From positions 35,429,501 to 35,493,500 of the forward strand of contig NC_134145.1 in NCBI RefSeq assembly GCF_033958435.1: a stretch of DNA of 64,000 nucleotides. Direction: 5' to 3'. The DNA comes from Carettochelys insculpta (Eukaryota > Chordata > Testudines > Carettochelyidae). This document shows, one piece after another, positions 44,346-57,039 of this stretch (positions are counted from its first letter, which is position 1; each line of letters begins with the position of its first letter). Under the pieces are notes generated by a model. That model saw nothing but the letters and a program-made list of their open reading frames with translations. It ran no database searches and had not been told where the DNA came from. The translations under genes were made by a program, and so were the position numbers.

Positions 44346-47328
44346 TGACCTCCATTACATTTTTTATTAAAAGAAAGGAAAACCTGTTTATCAGCATGTA
44401 GTTTCAGACACATTTTAAAATAGTGATTTAATGAAACATAGTCTGATCAAAATTCACTGTGCACACCAAGGTAGTTCTTTTGTATTACTGTTCAAGATGG
44501 TAACCAGGTAGCTAGTAAATAAGACTTTTTGTGCTCTGATTCGGTAACTAAGTGCATATTTGCCGTAACTTCTGTTTACATTTGGGTCTTTTCTTAGTGT
44601 CAAATTCAGTAATGAGTAGACTCAAGCACTTGGAAGAAAATACACCTTGAACATAGAAGTACGATGGTCATTAAGTCTGAAAATAAAATATGGTAGGATG
44701 AAATATTTTTTGTAAGAAGAATTATTTTACAGCAAGTCATGACTTCATTAACACTGTGTTGGAAAGCCATCCTTTGTTAAGCATTCATGTTTAATAGCAT
44801 TTGAATCCTACATACCTTCATGAAGTAAATTAAATGCCTAGTTTCAAGGTAAAGTCATCACTAAAGCTATAAACTTTAAAATGATCTATTCCCTTGCATT
44901 CCTCTGTCATGCATAAATCTTAGATGGTGACTAAGAGAGTCAGGTTTATCATAAAGGTATGAAAGATTATATTGAAATTAGATTGGACAAAGTCCTAGAA
45001 AATATATTTTGGAGACCAATCTACAGTAGAAGAGGAATGGGCAAGATGACCTACTAATCCATGTGGTCCTAATAGCTTTTCTCCTCTATGATTCAGTGAC
45101 AGTTGTAATACAAGATCAGTAAATATATACCCATATTTGCTATGTCCATTTAGTTTGAATTAGGTTCTGATTTATTTTATTTTGGGTTACAAGGTTATAC
45201 TATAACCACACAGCAGTTATGTGGTAGAATTATTTTAAAATGGACATGAATGCCAATGTATTGGGTAAGGACAGAAATACACAGACTTCACATACCAGAT
45301 AGACACAATACACTTACTTTTTATTTTTAGGGCTCTTTCACATGCAACTAAGACTATATATGATGCAGCATATTATACAAGACTGACACTGATTCTCTTT
45401 GTTCCTCTACTACATTCATACCTATATTTCTGTATCAGAAGTATCAGTCTGAAACTGGAAAGATTAAATTGTCTCCTTTATTCAAAGTAGAAGTGTTGCT
45501 AGGATTTAGAACACACGCATCTGTCTTGTAAAGGACTTATGATTAATATCTAACACACATGTACCTCAGTCTTGCACAATGTCTGTTGGTCCATGATGAG
45601 CAGCGTGGAATTTGTGTGTGTGTGTGTTTTCCCTCTGGGTAGTGGGAAGAGGAGTTTCGGGATCTTTTTTGGTGGGTGTATATGTTTATGATGGCCATTC
45701 TGAAGATGTGTGTGGAGATATGCAGACATTCATTTTGGATGAGATATTTTCCATTTGATTATGCCATCCTAGGATGTAAAGAGAAGTCAGTGATTCCCTT
45801 TTTGAGCAGTGAGGCAGTAACCTGAACAGCCCATTGCAAAGCACAGTTTGTTGTTCACATTTCCCCTGCATTTAATGAGTTCTGCTGACTGATGTGTTAA
45901 GAGAGGATATCCCTGGGCATGCCTTACTGTACCTGGAGCCTCTCTGCTGTAGAAAACACACCACTGAGATTATGTCTACAGTGCACTGTAAGCCTGGGCT
46001 TAAATCCTACTTCTGTCTACACTCAAAGCCGAATAAGGTCACAGCACCTCTCGACCCAAAGCCTAGGATTCAGCAAGAGGGGTTTGTTTGATTCCGAGTC
46101 CCACTAGCACAGTACATCATTTTGTAGTGTGAATGGTGCTTGGGCCTGGGTCACCTAGACTCCTGATCTGCCAATTCTATCACATAGTCCCATGGACCCG
46201 TATTCCTTGTTCTTTCTATCTCAAGACTAGCCAGTCAACTCCTAGGAAACGGAAGCACCCACGCAGATTCAAATACAGATGCTCAAAGTTTAACATTGCA
46301 GCTCTGTAGTCAAAATACAAACGACAGAACGAACCATCTGTATTAGCTCTGGCCACCAATGATAAGAAGTCCATTGCCAAACACATTGTTCTCCAGTGAT
46401 GGGAACACAGTCAGATTTTCGTTAATCTCTGATATGTGGTGAGCAAGAAGTTTCACTAAGGAACTGCAGACAGACTGTCAGCATGGGGGACTCACCAGAT
46501 TATTGACCAGTGCTGGGAGTGGAATAAGCAGCTCAAGACTAGGCCAGCTTGAAAATCACACCTTTGGGAACGCCACAACATTCTGCCTCTTTTATGATTT
46601 GGGTGCTGGGTTCTGCGCCAAGGACTGAGTCACAACAGCCTGGTCTGCTGGGATAATGATTTTTTGACCCCTAAACTACCTATGCAAGAGGAGAGCCAGC
46701 AGACACCACATCAGACTAGTGTAGTGACTCTGGTGCTTACACTGTTTCTAAGGCTGTTCTGCCATTGGAGCAGCTGCAGCACATCCTGGATCTATGCTCA
46801 AAAGGTGCTGTTTGATGATCCCCCAAGGAGAGAAGCTTGCTGCAGAACAAGGAAAAACACAAGAGACATAAGTAGCTGCAGAGTCTGGTAAGTATCTGGC
46901 TTCATGTTTGTTGTGCATACTGTAGTTATGGGAAGAATTTCTGATTTATGACCCAATGTAAAATGTATTACAAGATGTGGCTGGCAGCGTTTATTTGCTA
47001 ATGGTGGGATGGGTGCCAGCAACTTAGTGTCATCCCATCTTCCACCACCTTGAGAAGTCAAACTGCCAACTGGGAAGCACAAACAGTAGTTAAGCATTTG
47101 AAATTTAAGTTTTATCTGGTACTTAACTCATTCTTAAAATTATGCATAGGAGTATTAAATGTAAAATATCTTGATATCGTCTTCTCATGTAATACATGGC
47201 ACTGTACGAACTGGTCATGCCACATCATACTGAGCACCTGTAAACTCTCCAGGAGGCTACAGTGGTCTGTAATTTTTAAACATACAACATTTGTCAACTC
47301 CACTTACCATTGTTTGCGCTCTCTCACT
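44346..47328. other. Intergenic, few recognisable features
   Basis: No exon with conserved coding was recognised. A CR1 tail is at 44930-45098. The rest, including the open frames near 45894-46107 and 46664-46891, has no identifiable domain. Confidence 0.4.
44930..45098 (+). mobile_element. CR1 LINE 3' tail
   Basis: Contains GATTGGACAAAGTCCTAGAA, GGGCAAGATGACCTACTAA and a terminal CTCCTCTATGATTC, the usual CR1 3'-end sequence. Degraded and 5'-truncated. Confidence 0.55.
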
Positions 47329-47329
47329 G

Positions 47330-47530
47330 GCCGCATCTACACTAGCAAATTCTTTTGGAAAAGCAGGCCCTGTTCCATAAGATCTTGCAGATTGTCCACA
47401 CACAAAATGTGGGATCGAAAGAATGCGCTCCACTTCCGAAAGCTGTTTTTCACTCCTGGATTAGGAAGAGAACCTTTTTTTCTGAAAGACTCTTCCGAAA
47501 TAAGGAGTGTGTAGATGCTCTGCAGGTCCC
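47330..47530. mobile_element. Harbinger-like MITE, degraded
   Basis: GGCCGCATCTACACTAGC at the left and GTGTGTAGATGCTCTGC at the right are imperfect inverted ends. The interior has CTTCCGAAA/TTTCGGA-type motifs repeated in both orientations. Confidence 0.5.
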
Positions 47531-47649
47531 TCTTTCAAAAGAGGGGTCCGCCATGGCACTGACCAGCTGGGACGCGGAGATACCTGGTCAGTGTATGCTA
47601 TGCAGTCTATGCTCCCTGCATCTGGCTGCATTTAAAGCTGGCAGGGACC

Positions 47650-47816
47650 CAGCTGTTGGTAAATAAACTACTCTGTATACATTTTTATTTTGTAGTATCT
47701 AATCTTGTTTTTCTTCAGTGTTATGCGTTGCTAGGTATACCTCTATTATCTACAACATTTGAATATCCAGTAACCTCCCAGTCCCAAGGCTGCTGGATAT
47801 GAAAGAGTTTACTGTA
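47650..47816 (-). mobile_element. Pogo-like MITE, half copy
   Basis: The reverse complement matches the left half of the element at 49030-49364, including the CAGTAAACTCTTTCATATCC end (47795-47814 reversed) and the poly-A/GATTAGATA interior. TA follows the end. The other half is missing. Confidence 0.65.
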
Positions 47817-48475
47817 TATACCACTTATAGTTATGTATACTTTACATAGACAGTAGAGAATTCGTTTAAAAATGTTTATTGCAGAAAAAATTCTGCCTGA
47901 TGTATGTGTCATAATGTAGTTGTGTAGTTTTCAATGTAGTTTGGAGCCAGACTTTTATAGGCCCATGTCAGAGAACTTCTTAATGGATACCTGTATCTTA
48001 CTTTAAAGTGGTAAGAATTCCATAATAGTTTCTCTTTCCTAGTCTAATTGTAAGTTGTACATCTGGATCATATTGTATCTTTGCAAACAGGTTGCCCATA
48101 CAAAGAAGTTCAGTAAGTTCTCAACCTAATTTTGAACTGTAAATGTACCATATCTTTACAGAAAGAAATCCTGCTGTCAGGGAGATGAGACACAATGACC
48201 TTAGGTCTAAATCTCTAATATCTATAAGAATTTTTTAAAATCTACTTAAAATTGCTTTAAATTTACAGTGACAATATTTGAATAAAATTACTTCTATATT
48301 TTAACATAAATTGAAGAGGGCTGTCTAGTAGTATAAAACTACTGTAATCAGCAAAACCAAACACACTAAAACACTTACACTGGTAACAAACATGACTGCC
48401 ACACTATTTTAAAAAGCAAAAAGGGAGTGAAGGGGTCCATGGCATAAGAATCCAGGAGTTCTGTATGTGTTCTAA

Positions 48476-48996
48476 GTAGGATGTCTCTAGAAAGACACAT
48501 AGTAGAGAGGGAATATATCCCTTAGGCCGTGTCTACACTAGCCCCAAACTTTGAAATGGCCATGCAAATTTACTAATGAAGTTTACTAATGAAGCGCTGA
48601 AATACATATTCAGCGCCTCATTAGCATGCGGGTGGCCGCGGCACTTCGAAATTGATGCGGCTTGCTGCTGCGCGGCTCATCCCAACGGGGCTCCTTTTCG
48701 AAGGGAACCCGCCTGTGAGCAGATGGGAATAAGGGGACTTCAAAGTAGGCAGGGTCTTTTCACAAAGGAGCCACGTCGGGACGAGCTGCACGGTGGCAAG
48801 CTGTGTCAATTTCGAAGTGCCGCGGCCGCCCGCATGCTAATGAGGCACTGAATATGTATTTCAGCACTTCATTAGTAAACTTCATTAGTAAATTTGCATG
48901 GCCATTTCGAAGTTTGGGGCTAGTGTAGACACGGCCTAAGGGATATATTCCCTCTCTACTATGTGTCTTTCTAGTGTAGACATAGCCTTATACTCC
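48476..48996. repeat. Nested palindrome: hairpin with MITE at its centre
   Basis: Outer arms (48489-48524 and 48937-48973) are perfect reverse complements, CTAGAAAGACACATAGTAGA... to ...CCCTTA. They enclose the palindromic MITE at 48525-48936. An additional outer TIR-like sequence CTAGTGTAGACATAGCC (about 48971-48993) has a degraded counterpart on the left. Confidence 0.75.
48525..48936. mobile_element. Palindromic Harbinger-like MITE (412 bp)
   Basis: GGCCGTGTCTACACTAG at the left end and its exact reverse complement at the right. The arms match the MITE at 22038-22473 with a short internal duplication of TTTACTAATGAAG. The open frames on both strands here come from the symmetry. Confidence 0.8.
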
Positions 48997-49029
48997 CAGC
49001 CCTAATGGATTAGCCAATGTGACAAAATA

Positions 49030-49364
49030 CAGTAAACTCTTTCATATCTGGCAGCCCCAGGACCAGGAGGTTGCCTGATAGTCAAATATTCTGGATAATT
49101 GAGAGGTATATCTAGCAATGCATAACACTAAAGGAAAAAAAGATTAGATATTAAGAAACAAACAAAAATATATGCAGAGTACTTTATTTACCAACAACAG
49201 TAGTAATGTACACTGCAACCTTATACCGTATTTGCTGTATTCATTTGTATTTACTTTCACTGTAGTGTACTTATGCAGAAATGTATCTAAAATTTACTTT
49301 TAGTTAAAATGCCAGTTATTTGAGGGTTCTGGATGATAGAATGCTGGATATGAAAGGTTTACTG
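49030..49364. mobile_element. Pogo/mariner-like MITE with TA duplication
   Basis: TA at 49028-49029 and 49365-49366. TIRs are CAGTAAACTCTTTCATATC and, in reverse complement, CAGTAAACCTTTCATATCC, so they match closely. No coding capacity. Confidence 0.75.
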
Positions 49365-49427
49365 TAATATGCTTGAGTTGTATAGCGTTGTCTTAGAATG
49401 TAACCACATTTTTTGACATACACTATT

Positions 49428-49520
49428 GGCTCATCTACACCAGCCCCTTCCTTCAAAGGGGGCATGTAAACGAGCCTGAGCTGTGAATAGCAATGAGGTG
49501 CTGCAGGTCATATGTATTAC
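49428..49520. mobile_element. MITE left part, interrupted by an RTE LINE
   Basis: Starts GGCTCATCTACACCAG, contains GGGGGCATGTAAACGAGCC and matches the reverse complement of 54150-54239. The other part lies at 53936-54239, so the two were one palindromic element before the LINE inserted. Confidence 0.65.
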
Positions 49521-52500
49521 CACATTAGCTTATTCAGGTGGAGAAAAACATGAAAGAGGTGTAGAAGTCATTTTAAGTCCTGGAGAAGCAAATAGCTTGA
49601 AAGGTTATTGGACAATATCTGATAGAGTCCTGCTAGCAAAAATGGAAAGCAAGCCTTTTAACTTGAACATAATTCAGGTTTACGCCCCAACTGCAGATAG
49701 CTCAGAAGAAGACACAGAAGGGTTCTATGCAGAAGTAAAGCAAGCAAAGAATTATTGTAAGTCAGGTGAAATAACAGTTATTTAAGGAGATTTCAATGCC
49801 AAAGTTGGATGTGAAAGAACAGAGAATTTGCAGGGCCTCATGGTCTAGGTTGTAGAAATGAGAGAGGTGAAAGACTAGTAGAACGGGTGAGAATTCATAA
49901 TTTGATCAGAGGGAATGCATGGTTCGAGCAACATCCAAGAAAGCTGTGGCCATGGAGGAGTCCAGGAGACAATGTCAAAAACCAAGCTGATTTTATTTTG
50001 ATAAATAAAAGATTCAGAAATGCTCTCATATCAGCTAAAGCAATGCTGGGTGCCGATTGCTGTAGTGATCATGTTCTGGTGAGAGCAAAGTTAAAGAGAA
50101 TCAGAAGAGCAGAGAGAAACATAAAACTGGATCTAAAGTTACTGCAAACAAATAGAGAAGTTCAGGAGCAATTCAGTATAGCTGTTAAGAATAGATTTAG
50201 TGCCTTAGGAGACCTAAGTGATGTCGAAAAACATGGGAAGCGCTGAGGGATTCAGTTATGGCTGCCGCAGCAGAGAGCATACCAATAAAGAAAAGAGATG
50301 CAAAGAAGAAACGGATGATGGAGGAAATTTTGCAGTTAATGGACAAAAGCAGGCTAAATAAGAGGAAAGCAAACGAATATGAAAAACTGAATAAGGAAAC
50401 AGTGTTCAAATGTAATATTGTGAAGGAGAATTGGCAAAATGAGCACTGTAAGATAATAGAACAGCAGCACAGAAGCAGTACAAAAGAGATGCATAAGCGC
50501 ATACAGGAGGTAACAGGAAAAAGATCATGCTTATCATCTGGCTGCTTGAAATCAAAAGATGGCAAGATATTAACAGAGAAATCGGATATTCTACATAGAT
50601 GGTCAGAATACATAGGAGAACTGTACGATGATGTAAGTAAGGTCTTAAAAGTTCATCTTGGGTAAAACTGCAGATGGTCCACAGATACTTCAGGAAGAAG
50701 TAAGGAAAGCTGTAAAAAGCATGAAAAGAGGCAAGGCACGTGGGCCAGACAGTATTACGAGCGAAATGATTGAGGCATTAGAAGACTTTGGTATTGATGT
50801 AGTGGTACTGATGTAGTTACAAAACTTTTAAATGAAATATACAATACAGGTCATATCCCAGTGGACTTACCAAAGTCAGTTTTTGTTGCTTTACTTAAGA
50901 AACCAGGGGCTACTGAATGTGAGCAACATAGGACAATAAGTCTCATGAGCCACGTTACCAAACTACTCTTGAAAAATCCTCAGGAACAGGGCACAAAATA
51001 GGATAAAATCACTTATCTCTGAAGAACATTGTGGCTTTGTAGAAGATAAAGGTACTACCAATGCTATTTACATAAGAACATAAGAATGGCCATGCTGGGT
51101 CAGACCAAGGTCCATCCAACCCAGTAGCCTGTCTGCCGGCAGTGACCAGTGCCAGGTGCCCTAAAGGGGGTAGACTGAAGACAATGGTCAAGCGATTTGT
51201 CTCCTGCCATCCATCTCCAGCCTCTGACAATCAGAGGCCAGGGACACCATTCCTACCCTTGGCTGATAGCCTTTTATGGACCTAACCTCCATGAATTCAT
51301 CTAGCTCTTTCTTAAATTCTCTTATAGTCTTAGCCTTCACAGTCTCCTCTGGCAAGGAATTCCACAGGTTAACTATGTGCTGAGTGAAGAAGAACTTTCT
51401 TTTATTAGTTTTAAACTTGCTATCCATTAATTTCATTTGGTGCCCTGTAGTTCTTGTATTATGGACACAAGTAAATAAACTTCTGTTTATTCACCCTCTC
51501 CACACCTATCATAATTTTATATACCTCTATCATGTCCCCCCTCTGTCTCCTCTTTTCTAAACTGAAAAGTCCCAATCTTTTTAGCCTCTCCTCATACGGG
51601 ACCTGTTCCAAGCCCCTAATCATTTTAGTTGCCCTTTTCTGAACTTTTACTTCTTGAGCTTCTGTCTAGCTGTTCCTCAAAATCTTTTTTGGCTTTCCTT
51701 ATTACAGTTTTACACTTAATTTAGTAGTGTTTGTGTTCCTTTCTATTTACCTCACTACGATTTGCCTTCCACCTTTTGAAGATGTCTTTTTATCCCTCAC
51801 TGCTTGTTTTACGTGGGTGTTAACCCATGGTGGCTCTTTTTTTCGGTCTTTTAGTATGTTTATTAATTTGGGGTATACATTTAGGTTGGGCATCTATTAT
51901 AGTGTCTTTGAGAAGCTTCCATACAGCCTGCAGGTTTTGTTCTAGTCACTCTGGCTTTTAATTTCTGTTTAACTAACCTCATTTTTGCAAAATTCCCCCT
52001 TTTGAAATTAAATGCCAGGGCGTTGGAGTTCTTCCCACCACAGGAACATTAAATGTTATTACATTATGATCACTATTTCCAAGTGGTCCTGTAATAGTGA
52101 ACTTGTGGACCAGATCCTGCGCTCCACTCAGTACTAAATCGAGAATTGCCCCTCCTCTTGTGGGTTCCCGTACCAGCTGGTCCAAGAAGCAGTCATTAAC
52201 GGCATCCAGAAATCTTATTTCTGCATCTCGTCCTGATGTGACGTGTACCCAGTCAATATGGGATAATTGAAATCCCCCATTACTATTGAGTGTTTTATTT
52301 TGGTAGCCTCTCTAATCTCCCTTAGCATTTCAACATCACTATCACTGTCCTGATCAGGCGGTCAGTAATATATCCCTACTGCTATATTCTCAGTAGAGCT
52401 TGGAATTTCTATGCATAGTGATCCTAGGGAACATTTTGATTCATTTAAAATTCTTATTTCATTTGATTTCAATGTTATCTTTCAGCTACAGTGCCACTCC

Positions 52501-53935
52501 GCCACCCATACGGCCCATTCTATCCTTCCGATATATTTTATATCCTGGTATGATGTGTCCCATACATTATCTTCATTCCACCAGGTTTCCGTGATGCCTA
52601 TTATGTCAATTTCCTCCTTTAATATAAGGTATGCTGGTTCACCCATCTTATTAGTCAGACTTCTACCATTTGTGTAGAAGCATTTTAAAGATTTGCTTCT
52701 GCTTATTTGTCTTCCCATCCCAGATGTAGTCGATTCTTTTATACGTGATTGTTTGTCTGATCTGATCTAGATTTTAATGTTTAGTGCCAGTTTAATGTTT
52801 AGTGCCAGACATCTTATGGTCATCAATAGAAAGAGCATTAGAAGTACAAAAGGACGTATATTTATGCTTTGTAGACTTTGAGAAAGCATTCAATAGGGTA
52901 AAGCCCAATAAAATGATAAAAAACTTAGAGGAACTGGACATAGATGGAAAGGATTTAAGAATAATTGGGAATATATACTGGGATCAAACAGCAGCTGTAA
53001 GAATGGGTGGCGAACTAAGTGACTATAGGAAAATAAAAAGGGGGGTTAGACAGGGTTGTGTTTTTTCATCAGATTTTTTAATTTGTATAGTGAAAGGATA
53101 ATGCAAAAAATAGAGGGTTTTCCTGGTTAAATATTGGTGGATACAATTTAAATAATCTTTGATATGCTGACGATGCAGTTTTAATTGCAGAACAATAAAC
53201 AGATCTTCAAGAATAAGTCAACATAGTTAACAGGGTAAGTGAGCTGAAGGGACTTAAGTTAAACCTTGCAAAAATGGAATCAATGGTAATAACTAAAAGC
53301 AAAGTTATGCCAGGGTGCGACATAAGTGTGAACAGGATAGTTATACGTCAGGTGATTAAATTTAAATACTTGGGGTGTTATATCACATCAGATGGTAGGT
53401 GTACAACAGAAGTTAAATGCAGAATTGCACAAGCGAAGTCTGCATTCCAGAGAATGAGTATCCTCACTAACAAGTTGTTATCGTTAGAAGTTAGGGAAAG
53501 AGTTTTGCAATGTTATAGTGAGCCAATATTATTATATGTGTCTGAAAGATGGACAATCAGCTTGAGAAGTCCATTGAAGCCACAGAAATGTGTTTTTTAA
53601 GGAGGATGTTGTGTATTCCATGGACAGCTAAGAGGACGAATGAGTCTGTTTTGATTGAAGCACAGTGTGATCATTGCTAGTGATAACAAGGACAAGACAA
53701 GCAAAATTTATAGGACATGTAATGAAGAAATTAGGACTTGAACACCTAATAACGATGGGGAAATTAGATGGCAAACGGGGTAGGGGTAGGCAGTGAGAGA
53801 AATTATGAGATAGTATTACTTCCTGGTTACGGTGCGGAAGCACTGTAAAAATGCTAGAAGGCGCTGAGAATAGACGGGTGGAGGGCCATGATCGCCTACG
53901 CCAGTTGGCATGGCACTTAAGGAGGAGGAACGTCT
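49521..53935 (+). mobile_element. RTE-type LINE, degraded, interrupted by CR1
   Basis: An apurinic-type endonuclease region comes first (49555-50090: LNIIQVYAPTADSSEEDTEG, a GDFNAKVG motif at about 49784, and SDHVLVRAKL at about 50067). A basic coiled linker follows (50258-50665), then RT starts (50870-51065: LPKSVFVALLKKPGATECEQ, RTISLMSHVTKLLLK). RT continues after the insert at 52801: CFVDFEKAFNRVKPNKM (first catalytic block), GGELSDYRKIKRGVRQGCVFS, then a degraded active-site box near 53160-53170 (YADDAV across a frameshift). The C-terminus has RRMLCIPWTAKRTN and a final MIAYASWHGT at about 53888-53920. Numerous stops and frameshifts: an inactive relic, truncated at its 5' end. Confidence 0.75.
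51063..52795 (-). mobile_element. CR1 LINE inserted in RTE, internally deleted
   Basis: On the - strand: the endonuclease start (52718-52482: CFYTNGRSLTNKMGE, EEIDIIGITETWWNED), the rest of the endonuclease (52185-51979: REPTRGGAILDLVLSG, SDHNVITF), a jump near 51655 that removes the RT core, then the conserved C-terminus (51436-51188: HIVNLWNSLPEETVKAKTIR) and a 3'UTR ending at 51063 next to CATTCTTATGTTCTTATG. It splits the RTE reading exactly between EDKGTTNAI and the ERALEVQKDVY block. Confidence 0.8.
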
Positions 53936-54239
53936 AAGTTGTAAAATTTGAAGTGCCAGCAAGCCGTGTAGCAGCAGGCACTTCAAAGTACCTGCGCCAC
54001 TTCAAAGTGTCCTTACTCCCAAAATGTTTTGGGAGTAAGGGCACTTCAAAGTTGCGCGGGTACTTTGAAGTGCCCACGGCTATACAGGTTGGCGGTGCTT
54101 CGAAGTCTGCAATTTTGAAGTTCATGCAACGAGAATTAAGTTAACGAGCTGCTGCATATGCATTACAGCAGCTTATTGCTATAGATCGCTTGGGCTCGTT
54201 TACATGCCCCTTCAAAGGATGGGCTTGTGTAGACAAGCC
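53936..54239. mobile_element. MITE right part, beyond the RTE insertion
   Basis: Contains a central palindrome (CTCCCAAAATGTTTTGGGAG at about 54016), arms with CACTTCAAAGT blocks, and the terminal TGTAGACAAGCC. It ends with the block complementary to 49428-49520. Confidence 0.65.
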
Positions 54240-57034
54240 CCAGGCGTGATAAATTATCAGTCACTAACAGACAAGCAGAAGGTGTTTTTGGCATGGCTGT
54301 TGATCAGTTGCCATGTTGTCAGTGCAAGATAATTTATCAAAAAATCTGTAAAGTTTTGCATGTTTTTTTTTCTGCTTCATGTCCAAGAAAAGAAGGGTCA
54401 CTTCAAGATGATTCCACATGTGGTCTTGCTGCCATGTTTACTGGCGAGAAAAAATGTTTGAAACAAACCTTTGAAGGGGAATTGTCAAGATTTTGAAACT
54501 TTTACAAAGATGATCCAGATACAGCAAATGTATTAAGAGTCTTTCACAAAACACGGGATCTAAAAGAAGCTTGTCCTACAACTTCATGAACTGCTAACAA
54601 GGGGTGAAGATGCTTTCCTTGTTCCTAACCCATTGTAATAAAACCTATACATTATGTCAAATAATTAGTAAATGAAGATAGAATATTGATTCACCAGTGA
54701 GATCCTGATGTCAATAAATGGGGTGTACATAAAATGTAATATCCATCCAACAATGAGCAAAACCTGTCACTGCTTGCTGATCAACTGAAGATCTTATGAT
54801 TTTCTTAATTCAATTTCAAGTTTCTCTTTACAGAGAAGCAGCCCATGAGCCACCTTACTCTCCACGTTTTACTCTGAAATTCTTGTTTGTTTGTTGTAAG
54901 AACAAAAGAGAAGGCATGCTGCAGCCTGGTGATAAAGTGAAGCTAATTATAGAGCAAATGATTTTAGGTGGCAAAATTATTCACATATCTGGCTGATCCA
55001 ATGTCAGTGTCATGGTGTGATGCCTGGCACCTGAGATAATAATAGTAAATATCTACTTTACAATAGTTCATTTTTTCTTTGCATAAAAGAAATGCCTATG
55101 AATGAAATTAGTTGAACTCAGTATAATTCAGTCTTTACTGCCTCAGTGTGAATCATATTATAATTCAGTATATATTAGAGCTATATGCTACTACCTGGAA
55201 AGTGAAATCTAAAACATGGATGCAAAATCCCTTGTAGTATATCCTCCTCATGCTTTGCATGTCAAATATTCTATTGATTTTTGTACCATGCTTTAAATGA
55301 GCATATGAAAAATTAGCGGAGTGTGTTCCTTCCAATTTGAACGAGTTTCATAAGCTTTTTTTTAAAGTTCGAAAGGTAAAATTTTATAAAGTGTGACAGA
55401 CATAAAGGAAACTTCCAAATGTAATGAAGAATTTATTTGATAGTTAATTAGTTATAATTTTATCCTGAATTTGCAACTGAGAGCAATCAGCACACTGAAA
55501 ATTTTTTTTGACTAATAACAGATTATTATGAATGTAGAACTCGTGTAGTGTACATTTATTCAAGTTCATATATATATACACACACGTGCACACACAACTA
55601 TTTACAGATCTTTACCTCAATTATGAATTTAAAATTATTAACACTTAAAGTGCAACTAACCAAATACAAAACTGATTTTACAGATTGTTGAAGAATATTA
55701 GTTGCAATTTGAACTGCAGTTAAGTCCATAATATTAAAGGCTCTGTTTAGACAAACTTGATAAATACAGTATGAAATGCCTTACATGTGGAGAGAAGTTA
55801 AAAACAGTTTTTGCTGTGTTGACTGCCAAAAATTCATTACAGTTTTGTTTGCAGTAAAACTAATATTGCAGCATTGCCTTAGAATTTCATGGTAACATTA
55901 TTAATGGCAAACTGTAATGGGGCTTATTTGTATGGCAACCATTGTAGTGTTCAAGAATTCAGAAAGGTAATGGTAATGCTGTGGATTGATTATAAAATTT
56001 GTACATTTTAATAAGATGTGAATTAAATGTTATGGATTTTGCTTGTAGAATAATCATCTGAACAATATGTTTGTATTTCACTGGGATTGTAAGTATCCCA
56101 CATTTTAGTTGAACAGCCTCGCAGTTTGTATAAATTGATGTAAACTGCTTTTGTAGGCTGAAATTGATAATGGCAATAAGCAATAAGTTGCATGTTGTAC
56201 ACAAGGTACTGGCACTTCATAATAAAGAAAGAGAATGCAATTTTACCTTGTGGGATTTTTTCTAATTGTGTTGTGGTTAGTAAAATAATTACCCCTTGAA
56301 ACTGGACTTTTGTGTGCCTTTCACAAAGGCTTGTGTGTGTACAGTAGCTAGAAATTGTGCATATTATATATCAATCATAAAATATAGTCCTGTACTATGG
56401 TAGGATGTAGCCAAAATTTTGATGTTGGGTAAGTTTTAAGGCTGAAACACATGCAAGAGATCACTGAGGTGAGAAGTTTAAAAGGATTCAAATATACATT
56501 TTACATGGCTACTGAGGATTCCAATTACATCAGATACGATAAATATATCAGAAGTAAAATATCACATCCCTCCTTGCTGGGAGGTTCCAGATGCGCATGT
56601 AGCCCAAGGACCAGTGTGCTTCAGCAGCAACCCTGGGAACTACAAGTTGTGGACTAATTACTATGGCATGCTGGGAGAATTTCCTGGTTTCTGCCAGAAT
56701 GTGCCCCCTGCCCCCAGCAGAGACTGAGCTGGAAGCAGCAGAGAGGCTGCAAGCAGAGAAGAGGGGCTGCTGAACTGTGATCCTGTTTTATTTTTTTACA
56801 CAAATGAAGCCTATTATTGGTGGTCTGTCTAAGTTACACACACATTAACACACAACACAGAAGACACCAAGGAACCTCAGGGCTAGTCTCCCTCAGTTGT
56901 GTAAGAACTCACAAGGCTCCCCCTGTGCTGAATAACCTCATGCTGGGGTAGCGAACAAGGAGGAGTTACACAAGGACAAGTAAAGGCCATTGGGACCCAG
57001 CAAGGGTGCCTAGGTTTGGGACGCTCAGAAGGGG
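54240..57034. other. Intergenic, no gene recognised
   Basis: AT-rich sequence with short frames that lack recognisable domains (for example 54293-54496 and 54796-54996). A TATATA(CA)n patch lies at about 55570-55600. 56570-56760 holds a GC-richer CAGCATGC/GGGAA-type repeat-like stretch. Confidence 0.4.
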
Positions 57035-57039
57035 GAGGG

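Noticed and set aside
54293..54996. Small frames that at first looked like exon pieces
   Set aside because: No acceptable splice sites in matching phase and no family I recognise.
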